Source of the DNA: Clostridia bacterium
GTDB lineage: Bacteria > Bacillota > Clostridia > Christensenellales > CAG-138
Direction of reading: 5' to 3'
NCBI GenBank assembly: GCA_017523925.1
Contig: JAFWVQ010000019.1
Location: 1-54,292, forward strand
Length of the DNA: 54,292 nt
Both the position numbers and the translations under genes were made by a program. Below are positions 44,874 through 53,353 of the stretch, one piece after another. The notes under the pieces are model-generated. The model was not told the DNA's origin and searched no databases. It saw only the letters and a list, made by a program, of their open reading frames with translations. Position 1 is the first letter of the stretch; every line of letters starts with the position of its first letter.

Positions 44874-45050
44874 CACCATATATAGTATCGATTCTATTCC
44901 GGAGGGGCGTATTGTCTTTTCGTCAAGGATAGATGCGCGGACTGTGAACGGATCGGAGCGCAAAGACGCTGCTTTGGACTTGGCTTTGTTTCAAATCCGA
45001 TGCGCGATGCGTTATTTACCAAGTGATTTTCGGTGAAAGGACCGGTGAAA

Positions 45051-45533
45051 ATGATCAGGATACTTTTCGTTTGCCACGGCAATATCTGCCGCAGCCCGAT
45101 GGCGGAGTTCGTGATGAAGGATATGGTGCAAAAGCTAGGGCTCGAGCACCGATACGAGATAGCTTCGGCGGCGACCAGCCGCGAGGAGATCGATAACCCC
45201 GTCTATCCTCCGGCGAGAAGAAAGCTTGCGGAGAACGGCATTTCCTGCGAGGGTCACCGAGCGAGGCTGATGACGAAGGCCGACTATGAATACTACGATC
45301 TGATCGTCTGTATGGATAGGGCGAACTTGCGAAACGCGCAGAGGATCGCGGGCGGTGATAGCGAAAACAAGATCGTGCTGCTTCTCGACCATACCTCAAG
45401 AAAGGGCTGCGAGGTCGCAGATCCTTGGTACACGGGCGATTTCGAGGCCACATGGCGCGACGTTGCGGAGGGATGCAGCGGGCTTATCGAGAGCCTTGGC
45501 GGCGTGAAGGCGCATGACGTGGCTGACGAATAA
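45051..45533 (+). CDS. Low-molecular-weight protein tyrosine phosphatase
   Basis: A 160-residue LMW-PTP. The P-loop VCHGNICRS near the N-terminus provides the nucleophile Cys 8 and Arg 14, and ADPWYTGDF near the C-terminus provides the general-acid Asp. The ATG at 45051 lies after GAAAGG. Bacterial members act on phosphotyrosine proteins, often kinases for polysaccharide export, or on arginine phosphate; here there is no tyrosine kinase nearby. The stop is 40 bp before the ATG of the next gene, in the same direction. Confidence 0.92.
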   Translation: MIRILFVCHGNICRSPMAEFVMKDMVQKLGLEHRYEIASAATSREEIDNPVYPPARRKLAENGISCEGHRARLMTKADYEYYDLIVCMDRANLRNAQRIAGGDSENKIVLLLDHTSRKGCEVADPWYTGDFEATWRDVAEGCSGLIESLGGVKAHDVADE

Positions 45534-45573
45534 TCGGAATCACCCAAAAACACACAAAATAAGGAGGCATATC

Positions 45574-46320
45574 ATGCAGCTTCAAACCGAGCATTATGTT
45601 TTTCACTATAAAGAGCAGAGCGCCGCCGATAGGGATATTCTTGAGATAGCTTCGCTTCAAGAGGGCTGTTTCGATTTCATCAGCGGCAGTCTCGGCGCGG
45701 GGATAAGCGGAAGGATACACTACCATCTTTTCGAAACGCCCGAGGAGGTCGGTGCGCAGTATGCCATCGTTTACAACTGCGATAACGATCGGCCCTGCAA
45801 CGGGTTTGCGCTCCCTTCAAGCAGGAGCGAGGATGGGCAGGAGCACGTTTTTGCCGTTTACAGCGATGCGGTCAAATGTATCGGCTTCCATGAGGATGCG
45901 CATATAATCTCCTATTCCATCGGAAAGCCCGAACCGCAGTTCATCAGGGAAGGCTTGGCGATGTGCTTCGACCGCTATTGGTGGGGCATCGATAATCATA
46001 CTTGGACGCGGTACTATATCGAGCGCGGGGATATGCCGTCCATACCTTCGATTTTAACAAAAGAAGGCTTCAACAGCTTCGACTGCATGATCACTTATCC
46101 GATCGCCGGTGCGTTCACATCATACCTGATCGAACGATACGGTATGGACAAGTATCTTGAATTCTATAAGAGCTGCAAGAGCAGCCCCGAGCGTGCTTTT
46201 GAGCAAGTCTTTGGCGAGCCCATCGAGGCGATCGAGCAAAGCTTTATCCGCTATATAAGTATGTTCGAGCTGCGCGAAGAGCTGCGCGAGCTGATGAAAA
46301 AGGATCTTGAAGAGGAATGA
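45574..46320 (+). CDS. Putative peptidase MA-like metallohydrolase
   Basis: A 248-residue protein with the zinc-helix motif GFHEDAHIIS (H106, E107, H110) and a downstream REGLA (E126) as third ligand, the arrangement of Peptidase MA-like and related gluzincins. No signal peptide is present. The ATG at 45574 follows AAGGAGG; the frame is open higher up but overlaps the phosphatase gene. It may be co-transcribed with the phosphatase and the CDF transporter. It is not obviously related in sequence to the HExxH protein at 40566. Substrate unknown. Confidence 0.7.
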   Translation: MQLQTEHYVFHYKEQSAADRDILEIASLQEGCFDFISGSLGAGISGRIHYHLFETPEEVGAQYAIVYNCDNDRPCNGFALPSSRSEDGQEHVFAVYSDAVKCIGFHEDAHIISYSIGKPEPQFIREGLAMCFDRYWWGIDNHTWTRYYIERGDMPSIPSILTKEGFNSFDCMITYPIAGAFTSYLIERYGMDKYLEFYKSCKSSPERAFEQVFGEPIEAIEQSFIRYISMFELREELRELMKKDLEEE

Positions 46321-46358
46321 TCCGATCAAGCAAAATCTTGATTGAAAGGCAGTGATGT

Positions 46359-47501
46359 ATGATGGAAAAGCTGAATAATGATATTGCCGTTCTTACCGCA
46401 AACAGGGAGAAAACGATCGTTAGAACGAGCGTTATCGGCATAATTACGAACCTTTTTCTTGTTGGCTTCAAGGCGTTCGTCGGGCTTGTTTCCAATTCTA
46501 TCGCCGTGATCCTGGACGCGGTCAACAATCTGTCGGACGCACTTTCTTCGGTGGTAACGATCATCGGCGCTAAGCTCGGCGCAAAGCAGCCGGATAAGAA
46601 GCATCCGCTCGGCTATGGCAGGATCGAATACCTGAGCTCGATGATCGTTGCCGCACTCGTGCTTTACGCGGGCATAACCTCCCTCGTGGAATCGGTGAAG
46701 AAGATCATCCACCCGGAAGCCGCCGATTACAGCATAGTTTCGCTCGTCATCATCGCCGTTGCGGTCGCAGTGAAGCTTTTGCTCGGAATGTACGTCAAAA
46801 AGCAGGGCAAAAAGGTGAACTCGGGCGCGCTCACCGCCTCCGGCTCGGACGCGCTTTTCGACGCGCTACTCTCCGCTTCGGTGCTCGCTTCGGCGATAGT
46901 GTTCCTCGTTTGGGGCGTTTCGCTCGAGGCGTACGTCGGCGTTGTTATCGCCTTGTTCATCATAAAGGCGGGTATTGAGATGATGATCGAAACGCTGAAC
47001 GACATAATCGGCAAGCGCGAGGATGCGGAAACGGTGCGTGAGCTCAAGCAGATAGTCTGCGGTCAGGAATCCGTTCTCGGCGCGTATGACGTTACGCTTT
47101 TTAACTACGGCCCGAACAAGAATTACGGTTCGCTCCACGTTGAGCTGCCCGATCATCTGAAGGTCGACGAAGTGGACAGGATCACTCGCAGGATACAGAC
47201 CGTCGTTTACAAAAAGACCGGCATCATTCTCACCGGTATCGGCGTTTACTCCTTTAACACCTCCGATGATGAGGCCGCAAGGATGCGCAATGCCGTGCAA
47301 AAAGCGGTCCTCTCGCACGATTGGGCGCTGCAGATGCACGGCTTCTATGCCGATTCGGAAAAGAAGACCCTCCGCTTCGACGTTGTGGTGAGCTTTGATG
47401 CGCCTCGCAGGGAAGCGATGGAAACGCTTTATCGGGAGATCGGCGAGATGTACCCCGAGTATGAGCTTTTGATAATTCCCGATGCGGACGTTGCGGATTG
47501 A
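46359..47501 (+). CDS. Cation diffusion facilitator metal transporter (Mn-type site)
   Basis: A 380-residue CDF transporter with six membrane helices and a long cytosolic C-terminal domain. Metal site residues in helix 2 are N56 and D60 (DAVNNLSDALSS) and in helix 5 D164 and D168 (SGSDALFDAL), an Asn-Asp-Asp-Asp set. Zn-type members have His/Asp at these places; the N-D-D-D set is associated with Mn2+ (and Fe2+) exporters such as MntE. The C-terminal domain runs about 90 residues longer than minimal members, ending in a second ferredoxin-like part. The neighbouring His-tailed MarR could be its regulator, but the spacing is 1.6 kb and divergent. Confidence 0.88.
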   Translation: MMEKLNNDIAVLTANREKTIVRTSVIGIITNLFLVGFKAFVGLVSNSIAVILDAVNNLSDALSSVVTIIGAKLGAKQPDKKHPLGYGRIEYLSSMIVAALVLYAGITSLVESVKKIIHPEAADYSIVSLVIIAVAVAVKLLLGMYVKKQGKKVNSGALTASGSDALFDALLSASVLASAIVFLVWGVSLEAYVGVVIALFIIKAGIEMMIETLNDIIGKREDAETVRELKQIVCGQESVLGAYDVTLFNYGPNKNYGSLHVELPDHLKVDEVDRITRRIQTVVYKKTGIILTGIGVYSFNTSDDEAARMRNAVQKAVLSHDWALQMHGFYADSEKKTLRFDVVVSFDAPRREAMETLYREIGEMYPEYELLIIPDADVAD

Positions 47502-47530
47502 AAGAGGGAGCAAAAGAATCGGAAGAGACT

Positions 47531-47803
47531 ATGCTGATACGAAAAGCAAGCGGAGAAGAAATGCTTGCGCTGTGTGGTTATGAGGATGCGCTTTCCGCCT
47601 CCCCAACCGCGAGATTCTTCTACGAGAACATCAGGGCGACCATAGGCGTTTCCCCCGATGAACCGCAGAATCTGCGGCTTTACCGCCGCCTCTGGTTCAC
47701 CGAGAGGATCAAGGATCGCCATTACGATCCATGCGCGATGGATGCTGATATGCAGTCCGCTTATGACGAAACAGGCTTTATGCTGCTTTCTAAGAAGCTT
47801 TGA
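47531..47803 (+). pseudogene. Probable internally deleted GNAT remnant
   Basis: A 90-residue ORF. The first ~45 residues read like the start of a GNAT acetyltransferase (MLIRKASGEEMLALCGY and ARFFYENIR) and the rest like the end of one (LYRRLWFTERIKDRHYDPCA), joined directly without the acetyl-CoA-binding motif A. The 5' start is uncertain; TTG at 47498 overlaps the CDF stop but ATG 47531 has GGAAGAG before it. It probably makes no active enzyme. A short functional protein cannot be ruled out. Confidence 0.5.
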
Positions 47804-47840
47804 GCACTCGGAAGCAGAAATGGGTATAAGGTGAAAGGCT

Positions 47841-48593
47841 ATGAAAAGCGATCGGGATCTTAAATATGCGGCTGAATTTCGGGATGCGCTCCATGCGGAG
47901 GCTTTGGTGCGGGTCAAGGCGGTTTATCCGCACACCTATTCCGTCATCGACCGCTATCCCGTGGAGGCATATTTTCAGCAGGTTTGGGATTATCCCGGAA
48001 AGTGGTACACTGTGGTTGGAACTCCCGAAGGTCCCGGCAGCCGAAGATCACTTATTGAGGCCATCGTTCGCGAAACGCTTGTTTTCTGCCGTGAGAACGG
48101 CGCAGAATACAGCGACGAGGCGTTTTTTGAGCTGCTCGAAGAATACCCCGATATCGGCTGCGATTACCGCATCATAACTCCTGCGGACGCGAAGGCAGAG
48201 GCAGGAAAAGTTTTCCCTTATCTCGGAGAGCCTTCGCATCGGCTTGCGCTTAGTTGCGCCGCCGAGACGTTCGGTGAGGACCGCTTGCGCGAGCTAAGTC
48301 ACGCCTCATGCAAAAAACTGAAGAGCAAGGCGCTCTTTGCACCCGCCGCCTCAGACGAATGGCTGAATTACCGCAAGGCTTTTTCCCGCCATCCCCATAA
48401 AAGCGCCTATACGGACAGCGATTTTGAGCGGGTAAACTCCGTGCTTTTCCCGGGCGGCGCGGATGGGCTCGAGGTTTACAGGTGGGCGACCAATCACCTC
48501 GAGCGCTTCGCAGGCGAAATAGAACGCGCTTTCGGGCTGTGCCTGAGCGTATATGACTCAAGTATCGACCGATTTGTAGTGATCATAGCATAG
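47841..48593 (+). CDS. Hypothetical protein
   Basis: A 250-residue soluble protein of no recognised family. It is Tyr/Phe/Arg-rich with predicted mixed alpha/beta content and no signal peptide or membrane span. Neither known catalytic motifs nor repeats are visible. GGTGAAAGG precedes the ATG. It lies 37 bp after the GNAT remnant, in line with the CDF gene, so it may be the tail of that transcript. No function is proposed. Confidence 0.65.
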   Translation: MKSDRDLKYAAEFRDALHAEALVRVKAVYPHTYSVIDRYPVEAYFQQVWDYPGKWYTVVGTPEGPGSRRSLIEAIVRETLVFCRENGAEYSDEAFFELLEEYPDIGCDYRIITPADAKAEAGKVFPYLGEPSHRLALSCAAETFGEDRLRELSHASCKKLKSKALFAPAASDEWLNYRKAFSRHPHKSAYTDSDFERVNSVLFPGGADGLEVYRWATNHLERFAGEIERAFGLCLSVYDSSIDRFVVIIA

Positions 48594-48772
48594 GATAAGC
48601 TTTGAGAGCGGCTGCAGGCGGGCATATCGGTTCATTGGCGGTGCTTAACACCGCAGAGAAAAGAAAATATCACAGCAGAGCAGATTTAGAGCATACGAAA
48701 AGCGAGGAACGGCGAAGAGCTTGATTATAACATTATGTCCGAACAGGTTTGCCTGTTCAAGAGGAGTAAACG

Positions 48773-49699
48773 TTGAACTACTGTTTAAACAAAAGAATCC
48801 TTATCACAGGCGGAACAACTTTCGTCAGCAAATATGCGGCTGAATACTTCGTTTCAAAAGGCAGCGATGTTACCGTAATAAACCGCGGCAGCAGAGCGCA
48901 GGTAAATAGCGTTACGCATATAAATTGCGACAGAGCCGCACTTGGCGGCAAGCTCAAGGGCAGGCATTTTGACCTTGTTCTCGACGTTACCGCCTATACT
49001 GCGGATGATATCAAGGCGCTGCTTGCTTCGCAAGTTGGCTTTGACGATTATATCTTTATCAGCTCCAGCGCCGTCTATCCCGAAACAAACCCGCAGCCGT
49101 TCAGCGAGGATCAGCTCTGCGGGCGCAATTCCGTTTGGGGCGAATATGGAGCGAACAAGCTGAAAGCGGAGCAGTATTTGCTGAAAGAAGTGCCAAATGC
49201 CTATATCCTACGCCCGCCGTATCTCTACGGCATATACGAAAACCTCTACCGTGAAGCGTTTCCGTTTGACTGCGCCATGCGGGACAGGATTTTCTATATT
49301 CCGCAAAACGGTGAAATGAATCTGCAATTCTTCCACGTTTCCGACCTTTGCCGTTTTATCCGGATTTTGATGGAAAAGCACCCAAACGATCGCATTTTCA
49401 ACGTTGGCAATAATGATATGGTAAGCGTGAAAGAATGGGTTCGGCTGTGCTATAAGGCGGCAGGCAAAACCGCCGAGCTTGTGAGCGTTGACAAAAAGAT
49501 CCCGCAGCGCGATTATTTCTGTTTCCCCGACTATGAATATGCGCTCGACGTCGGCAGGCAAAACGCGCTTATGCCCGACACCGTTCCTCTCGAACAGGGC
49601 TTGAAAGAGGAGTTCGAGTGGTATGCAGATAACCTCGACAGCGTGTATAAGCGCAGGCCGTATATTGAGTTTATCGATAACAATTTGGCGGAGAAATGA
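48773..49699 (+). CDS. NAD-dependent epimerase/dehydratase family protein
   Basis: A 308-residue extended short-chain dehydrogenase. The N-terminal RILITGGTTFVSKYAAE is the Rossmann GxxGxxG-like loop (here GGTTFVS, slightly altered), FISSSAVYPE is the active-site strand, and YGANK supplies the Tyr-x3-Lys pair. The translated start is TTG at 48773, preceded by GAGGAG. Members epimerise or dehydrate nucleotide sugars; no partner sugar genes are adjacent. A 179-bp gap with no gene precedes it. Confidence 0.8.
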   Translation: MNYCLNKRILITGGTTFVSKYAAEYFVSKGSDVTVINRGSRAQVNSVTHINCDRAALGGKLKGRHFDLVLDVTAYTADDIKALLASQVGFDDYIFISSSAVYPETNPQPFSEDQLCGRNSVWGEYGANKLKAEQYLLKEVPNAYILRPPYLYGIYENLYREAFPFDCAMRDRIFYIPQNGEMNLQFFHVSDLCRFIRILMEKHPNDRIFNVGNNDMVSVKEWVRLCYKAAGKTAELVSVDKKIPQRDYFCFPDYEYALDVGRQNALMPDTVPLEQGLKEEFEWYADNLDSVYKRRPYIEFIDNNLAEK

Positions 49700-49737
49700 C
49701 CTTGCCGATGTCGATAATGATCCTCCTCGCTTTCATC

Positions 49738-50502
49738 TCAATATCCCGATCCCGCCAGCCACTTATTGACGGTTTCTCTTACGCTTTCCTGTTTGTTTTG
49801 GCAGTCGCTGCCCCTCACGGCAAGGCCGGTGCCTACCGTGCTGTTCGGGCAAGCTGATGAAAGCTTCCGATCGAAGCCGGACAGCCCGCTGCCCTCATGC
49901 GTGGAGAATGGGATCAGCAGCTTCCCCGCAAACGCATCGGCATTCTGCTCAAAGAACGTGTACATGATCATTGGCCAGTCGCCCCACCACACGGGAGCGC
50001 CGATAAAAATCGTATTGTACTGCGACAGATCAAGAACTTCTCCCGCATAGGCGGGTCTGGCGTTTTCGTTCAGTTCTCTTTTTGCCACATCGAGCAGCTC
50101 CGAATAAGTCATGGGATAATGGTCATTCGCAGGCATGACCTCCCACAGATCGGCGCCGGTCCTGTCGCCTATCATTTCCGCAACGATCGCGGTGTTGCCA
50201 TTGTCGATAACACCCACCTTGTACTGCTCTCCGGTGCGCGAGAAATACACGACCAGCGTATCGCTGCCGCTTTCCTCCGGCTCATTCTCGCCTGTCGGGG
50301 CGGATGACTCCTTCGGCGCAACGGTTTGCGGCGCATCGGTTTGCGGCGCATCGGAATGCTCCGTGACGGAAGCCTGCGTCGGCTCAGCCTGTCCCTGCGT
50401 AGGCTGGCTATCCGGCGTTTGCGGCTGCGGCGCGTTAGCGCAGCCTGCAAGTGTGAAGATCAGAATCAGCGCCAAAAGGCAGCTTGCTATGCGTTTTATC
50501 AT
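49738..50502 (-). CDS. Flavodoxin-domain lipoprotein
   Basis: A 254-residue predicted lipoprotein. The signal peptide ends in LAGC (Cys 21), followed by a ~60-residue Gln/Thr/Ala/Pro linker and a flavodoxin-like domain. That domain shows LVVYFSRTGEQYKVG (phosphate-binding loop) and IFIGAPVWWGDWPMIMYTFF, a classic flavodoxin signature. A GGAGGATATTAAA ribosome site sits before ATG 50502. It would anchor an FMN electron carrier outside the membrane. The aldo-keto reductase and cytosolic flavodoxin genes are nearby on the same strand, and a TetR gene stands between. Confidence 0.85.
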   Translation of the reverse strand: MIKRIASCLLALILIFTLAGCANAPQPQTPDSQPTQGQAEPTQASVTEHSDAPQTDAPQTVAPKESSAPTGENEPEESGSDTLVVYFSRTGEQYKVGVIDNGNTAIVAEMIGDRTGADLWEVMPANDHYPMTYSELLDVAKRELNENARPAYAGEVLDLSQYNTIFIGAPVWWGDWPMIMYTFFEQNADAFAGKLLIPFSTHEGSGLSGFDRKLSSACPNSTVGTGLAVRGSDCQNKQESVRETVNKWLAGSGY

Positions 50503-50602
50503 TTTAATATCCTCCAAGTTCTCAGTGTCCGTATGCTTTCAAGGCGCTCAAGGCTTCCTTGGATACTTCCATATCCCGAAAAGCCTTGTATTCATAGCAG
50601 CC

Positions 50603-51172
50603 TCACTTAAAAAAACCTTTGACGCCACCGAGAACGATCCTGTTCGTCATCTCGATCACGTCCTCCATAGGCACCCTTTTTCCGCCTTCCACCCATTGCC
50701 TGTATGCGTTCAGCACCGATTCGTTGATAAAGCCTATTAGCAGCTTCTTCTCAAATTCGGAGAGCTGCCTGTATTTATTTGATCTGCCCCAGCCTTCGTC
50801 GTTCACTCTATCCGTCATTTTATCGCGAATATAACGATAGGAACCGCCGCAGGTGATCTTCTCATAGGCCGGTCCCTGCTCTGCAGCGTATAGGAAGAAC
50901 TCACGGTTGACCTTATCAAGCTCATCCGGCAGTGAATACTCTATGATCCTTTCCAAAAACCCCGCCGAAAGCTCCTCCTGCATCTCGGAAAGCAGCGCAT
51001 CCAGAGTTTCATAATAGGTGTAGAAGGTCTTTTTGTTGATCCGCGCCAGCTCACAGAGCTCTTTCACCGTGATCTTCTCGTAATCCTTTTCGCAGATAAG
51101 CTGTTCAAAGGCGGTTTTGATTCCCTCAATGGTCTTAATAACACGCAGATCCTCGCGCCCTGTCAGTATCAT
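50603..51172 (-). CDS. TetR/AcrR family transcriptional regulator
   Basis: A 189-residue repressor. The N-terminal helix-turn-helix spans about residues 15-60 (KITVKELCELARINKKTFYT), followed by a helical ligand-binding domain of no known ligand. GAGG lies seven bases before the ATG. It is on the same strand as the flanking flavodoxin/AKR genes and may control them. A promoter TTGCCT-17 bp-TATAAT is at 51223-51251. Confidence 0.88.
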   Translation of the reverse strand: MILTGREDLRVIKTIEGIKTAFEQLICEKDYEKITVKELCELARINKKTFYTYYETLDALLSEMQEELSAGFLERIIEYSLPDELDKVNREFFLYAAEQGPAYEKITCGGSYRYIRDKMTDRVNDEGWGRSNKYRQLSEFEKKLLIGFINESVLNAYRQWVEGGKRVPMEDVIEMTNRIVLGGVKGFFK

Positions 51173-51222
51173 GTCCGAACCTCATATTAAATCGTTATTC
51201 GTGATTTAGAAACCACAGTTAC

Positions 51223-51251
51223 ATTATATCAGGCGAGATATGCGGAGGCAA
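51223..51251 (-). promoter_or_regulatory. Promoter of the TetR gene
   Basis: On the minus strand TTGCCT (51246-51251), a 17-bp spacer and TATAAT (51223-51228), 51 bp before the start. Confidence 0.6.
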
Positions 51252-51323
51252 GCTGCGCTATAAAGCTGTTTTACCGCCAAGCAACTTACCTTCTTGCGCC
51301 GTCATTTATCTTCGTTTTCAAAT

Positions 51324-51358
51324 CAAGGCGGGGCGGAGTTGCGCTTCGCCCTGCCTTG
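51324..51358 (-). terminator. Hairpin after the aldo-keto reductase gene
   Basis: CAAGGC-GGGCG / CGCCC-GCCTTG stem, with a mismatch, 11 bp after the stop, followed by ATTTGAAAA on the minus strand. Confidence 0.5.
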
Positions 51359-51368
51359 CTTGCGTTCT

Positions 51369-52211
51369 TTATGCCTTCTCAAAACCCGGCTTCCATGCGG
51401 CAAACTGCACGAGCTGTTCATCGGTGCGGTGATAATAACGCTCGCCCTTATCCAGCTTTGCGATCTCTGCCATTTCTTCATCCGTCAGCGTGAAGTCCAG
51501 AATATTCAGATTGTCCCGAATATGATCCACATTCTTGCTGCCCGGGATCACAACGAAGCCCATTTGGGTATGCCAGCGAAGGATGACCTGTGCAGGAGTC
51601 TTGCCGTATTTTTTGCCAAGCTCCGCAAATACTGGCTCATTGAGCAGTGCTTTGTCGCCGTGTCCCAGCGGATACCAGCTCATAAGCTTGATGCCATACT
51701 TATCCAGCGTTTTGCGAAGCTCCTGCTGTGTGAAATACGGATGCGCCTCCACCTGGATGAACTGGGGAACGATCTCCCATTTGGTTTCAAGCTCGGCAAT
51801 GTATTTGCCCTCAAAGTTGGAAATGCCGATCGACTTCGCCTTGCCATCCCTATACGCTTTTTCAAGCTGACGGTATCCTGCAAGCCAATTTCCGGCGGGC
51901 TGGTGTATGTAAAGCAGGTCCACATAGTCCACGCCGAGTCGCTCCAGCGTTTCTTCCACCGCATTGGGGTTTTCGTATTCGCTCGGCCAAAGCTTTGTGG
52001 AGAGAAATACCTGCTCACGCGCGAGTCCGCTGCTCTTTATGCCTCTGCCGCAGGCTCGCTCGTTGACATAGGCGTTCGCCGTATCTACGAGTGAATAACC
52101 CATCTTCAGCGCTTCCCTTACGCTGTTCTCCGCCTCAGCGGGAGAGAGCATGAACGTGCCGATGCCAATGACCGGGCACTCCAGTTTGTTGTTCAGAATT
52201 ACGTTTTCCAT
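51369..52211 (-). CDS. Aldo-keto reductase
   Basis: A 280-residue NAD(P)H-dependent carbonyl reductase of the AKR TIM-barrel fold. The catalytic tetrad is Asp 43 and Tyr 48 in DTANAYVNE, Lys 73 in STKLWP and His 103 in YIHQP. GSKNVDHIRDNLNI near the C-terminus is the NADPH 2'-phosphate loop. The frame is open 93 codons higher, but ATG 52211 has AAGGAG before it and matches the family start. It lies 13 bp after the flavodoxin gene and is probably co-transcribed. Substrate unknown. Confidence 0.92.
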   Translation of the reverse strand: MENVILNNKLECPVIGIGTFMLSPAEAENSVREALKMGYSLVDTANAYVNERACGRGIKSSGLAREQVFLSTKLWPSEYENPNAVEETLERLGVDYVDLLYIHQPAGNWLAGYRQLEKAYRDGKAKSIGISNFEGKYIAELETKWEIVPQFIQVEAHPYFTQQELRKTLDKYGIKLMSWYPLGHGDKALLNEPVFAELGKKYGKTPAQVILRWHTQMGFVVIPGSKNVDHIRDNLNILDFTLTDEEMAEIAKLDKGERYYHRTDEQLVQFAAWKPGFEKA

Positions 52212-52224
52212 CGATTTGCTCTCC

Positions 52225-52746
52225 TTAGATAAGTCCGTTTGTTTTAAGCCACTTTTCGATCTGAGGACCGCTGCTTTCCACGCTGCTGCCGGTGATGGCG
52301 AGCCCCTTTGCAAGCTCCGATCCTTTACAGGTATTCTTGATGTCTCTTTCGCTTGAGCCCATACCGCTGCCCTCGTGAGTGCAGAGCGGCAGGATCGTTT
52401 TGCCCGAGAAGTCAAAGCTTTCAAGGAAGGTGAACACCGCCATGGGTATGGTTCCCCAGTAATTTGGATACGCAAGAATGATCGTGTCATACCCGTCGAT
52501 GCTCTCCGGCATGGACGTAAGCTCCGGGCGGGCCTTCTTCTGCAGATCCTTCTTTGCTTCGTCGATACAGGTCATGTAATCGGCGGAATAGGGCGTTTTC
52601 ATCTCGATTTTGAACGAGTCTGCATCGATCAGCTTCATGATCTTGCCGACGGCGATCTCCGTGTTGCCCACTTCGACATAGCGCATCGCGCCGCCGAAAT
52701 AGTTCTCGTCCGCACGGGAAAAGAATGCGATCAAGGTTTTTGCCAT
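52225..52746 (-). CDS. Cytosolic flavodoxin
   Basis: A 173-residue flavodoxin that carries electrons on FMN. The phosphate loop is LIAFFSRADENYFGG and the central IILAYPNYWGTIPMAVFTFL matches the family; THEGSGMGSSERDI is a later FMN-site segment. GGAGGAA lies before the ATG. It is the first gene of a transcript with the aldo-keto reductase, under a good promoter. It is a shorter cousin of the lipoprotein flavodoxin at 49738. Confidence 0.92.
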   Translation of the reverse strand: MAKTLIAFFSRADENYFGGAMRYVEVGNTEIAVGKIMKLIDADSFKIEMKTPYSADYMTCIDEAKKDLQKKARPELTSMPESIDGYDTIILAYPNYWGTIPMAVFTFLESFDFSGKTILPLCTHEGSGMGSSERDIKNTCKGSELAKGLAITGSSVESSGPQIEKWLKTNGLI

Positions 52747-52768
52747 GTTGTTTCCTCCTTTTACTTAT

Positions 52769-52782
52769 GAAACTCGCGTTTC
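52769..52782. promoter_or_regulatory. Possible operator before the flavodoxin gene
   Basis: GAAACTCGCGTTTC, an imperfect dyad with 5-bp arms, sits between the promoter and the ribosome site. The neighbouring TetR protein is one candidate ligand. Confidence 0.35.
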
Positions 52783-52798
52783 TTATCTTCTGATTTGG

Positions 52799-52827
52799 AT
52801 TATACTCGGCAAAGGCACCGAATGCAA
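52799..52827 (-). promoter_or_regulatory. Promoter of the flavodoxin-AKR operon
   Basis: On the minus strand TTGCAT (52822-52827), a 17-bp spacer and TATAAT (52799-52804), 53 bp before the start. Confidence 0.7.
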
Positions 52828-53353
52828 GGGTCAAATATTCGGATATGGTTGCTTAGGCAACCCTTTTTGAAAAAGAGTTGCTTTATATACCCTATCGGTT
52901 GACGGCGATCCACTTCCCGTTTCTCATTTCATAAAAATGCGTTCCGCTGATACGATAGGTTCCGCGAGATCCGTATGCGGATACGCCCTTGCGGGAACAC
53001 AGCAATTTCGAGTGTGTTGTTTCATTTAGCATCTTGCGGCATTTTACATCTGTCAGCGGCATATAGTGGTGTAAAAAATCTCATCTTTTTACTATAAAAA
53101 TAAAATTATTATTTATTGATTTTCAAGTTTTTCAGTATTCAAAAGTGAGTTCGATTATCGCCCCAAAAAAGCCGATTTTGAGCCGTTTTTGGCACATTGG
53201 AGAGAAATTGGAGAGAATTGAACCATCTCAAAAACACCGCTTCTGCGGCGAAAACAGACCCACTTTGAAATTTTAGGAGAGAAAAATGGGCATATATTGA
53301 AATAATAGCGTGATATCCTGCTATCAACCGGAATAATTTAAGGCGGTATCACC

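Larger units (their letters stand above)
44738..45050. other. 313-bp divergent region
   Basis: Left part: marR promoter and operators. Right part: a promoter for the phosphatase gene (44845-44873) and an untranslated leader of about 170 bp with no gene seen. Confidence 0.6.
52747..53353. other. 607-bp intergenic region, AT-rich right half
   Basis: The first 80 bp hold the flavodoxin promoter and dyad. The rest, especially 53070-53340, is AT-rich and contains no gene I can support. A directly repeated GGAGAGAA-type pattern occurs near 53200-53215 and again at 53275. It may mark the edge of acquired DNA. Confidence 0.5.

Noticed and set aside
53139..53327. 62-codon minus ORF in the AT-rich gap
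   Set aside because: No ribosome site or recognisable motif; the stretch is low-complexity AT.
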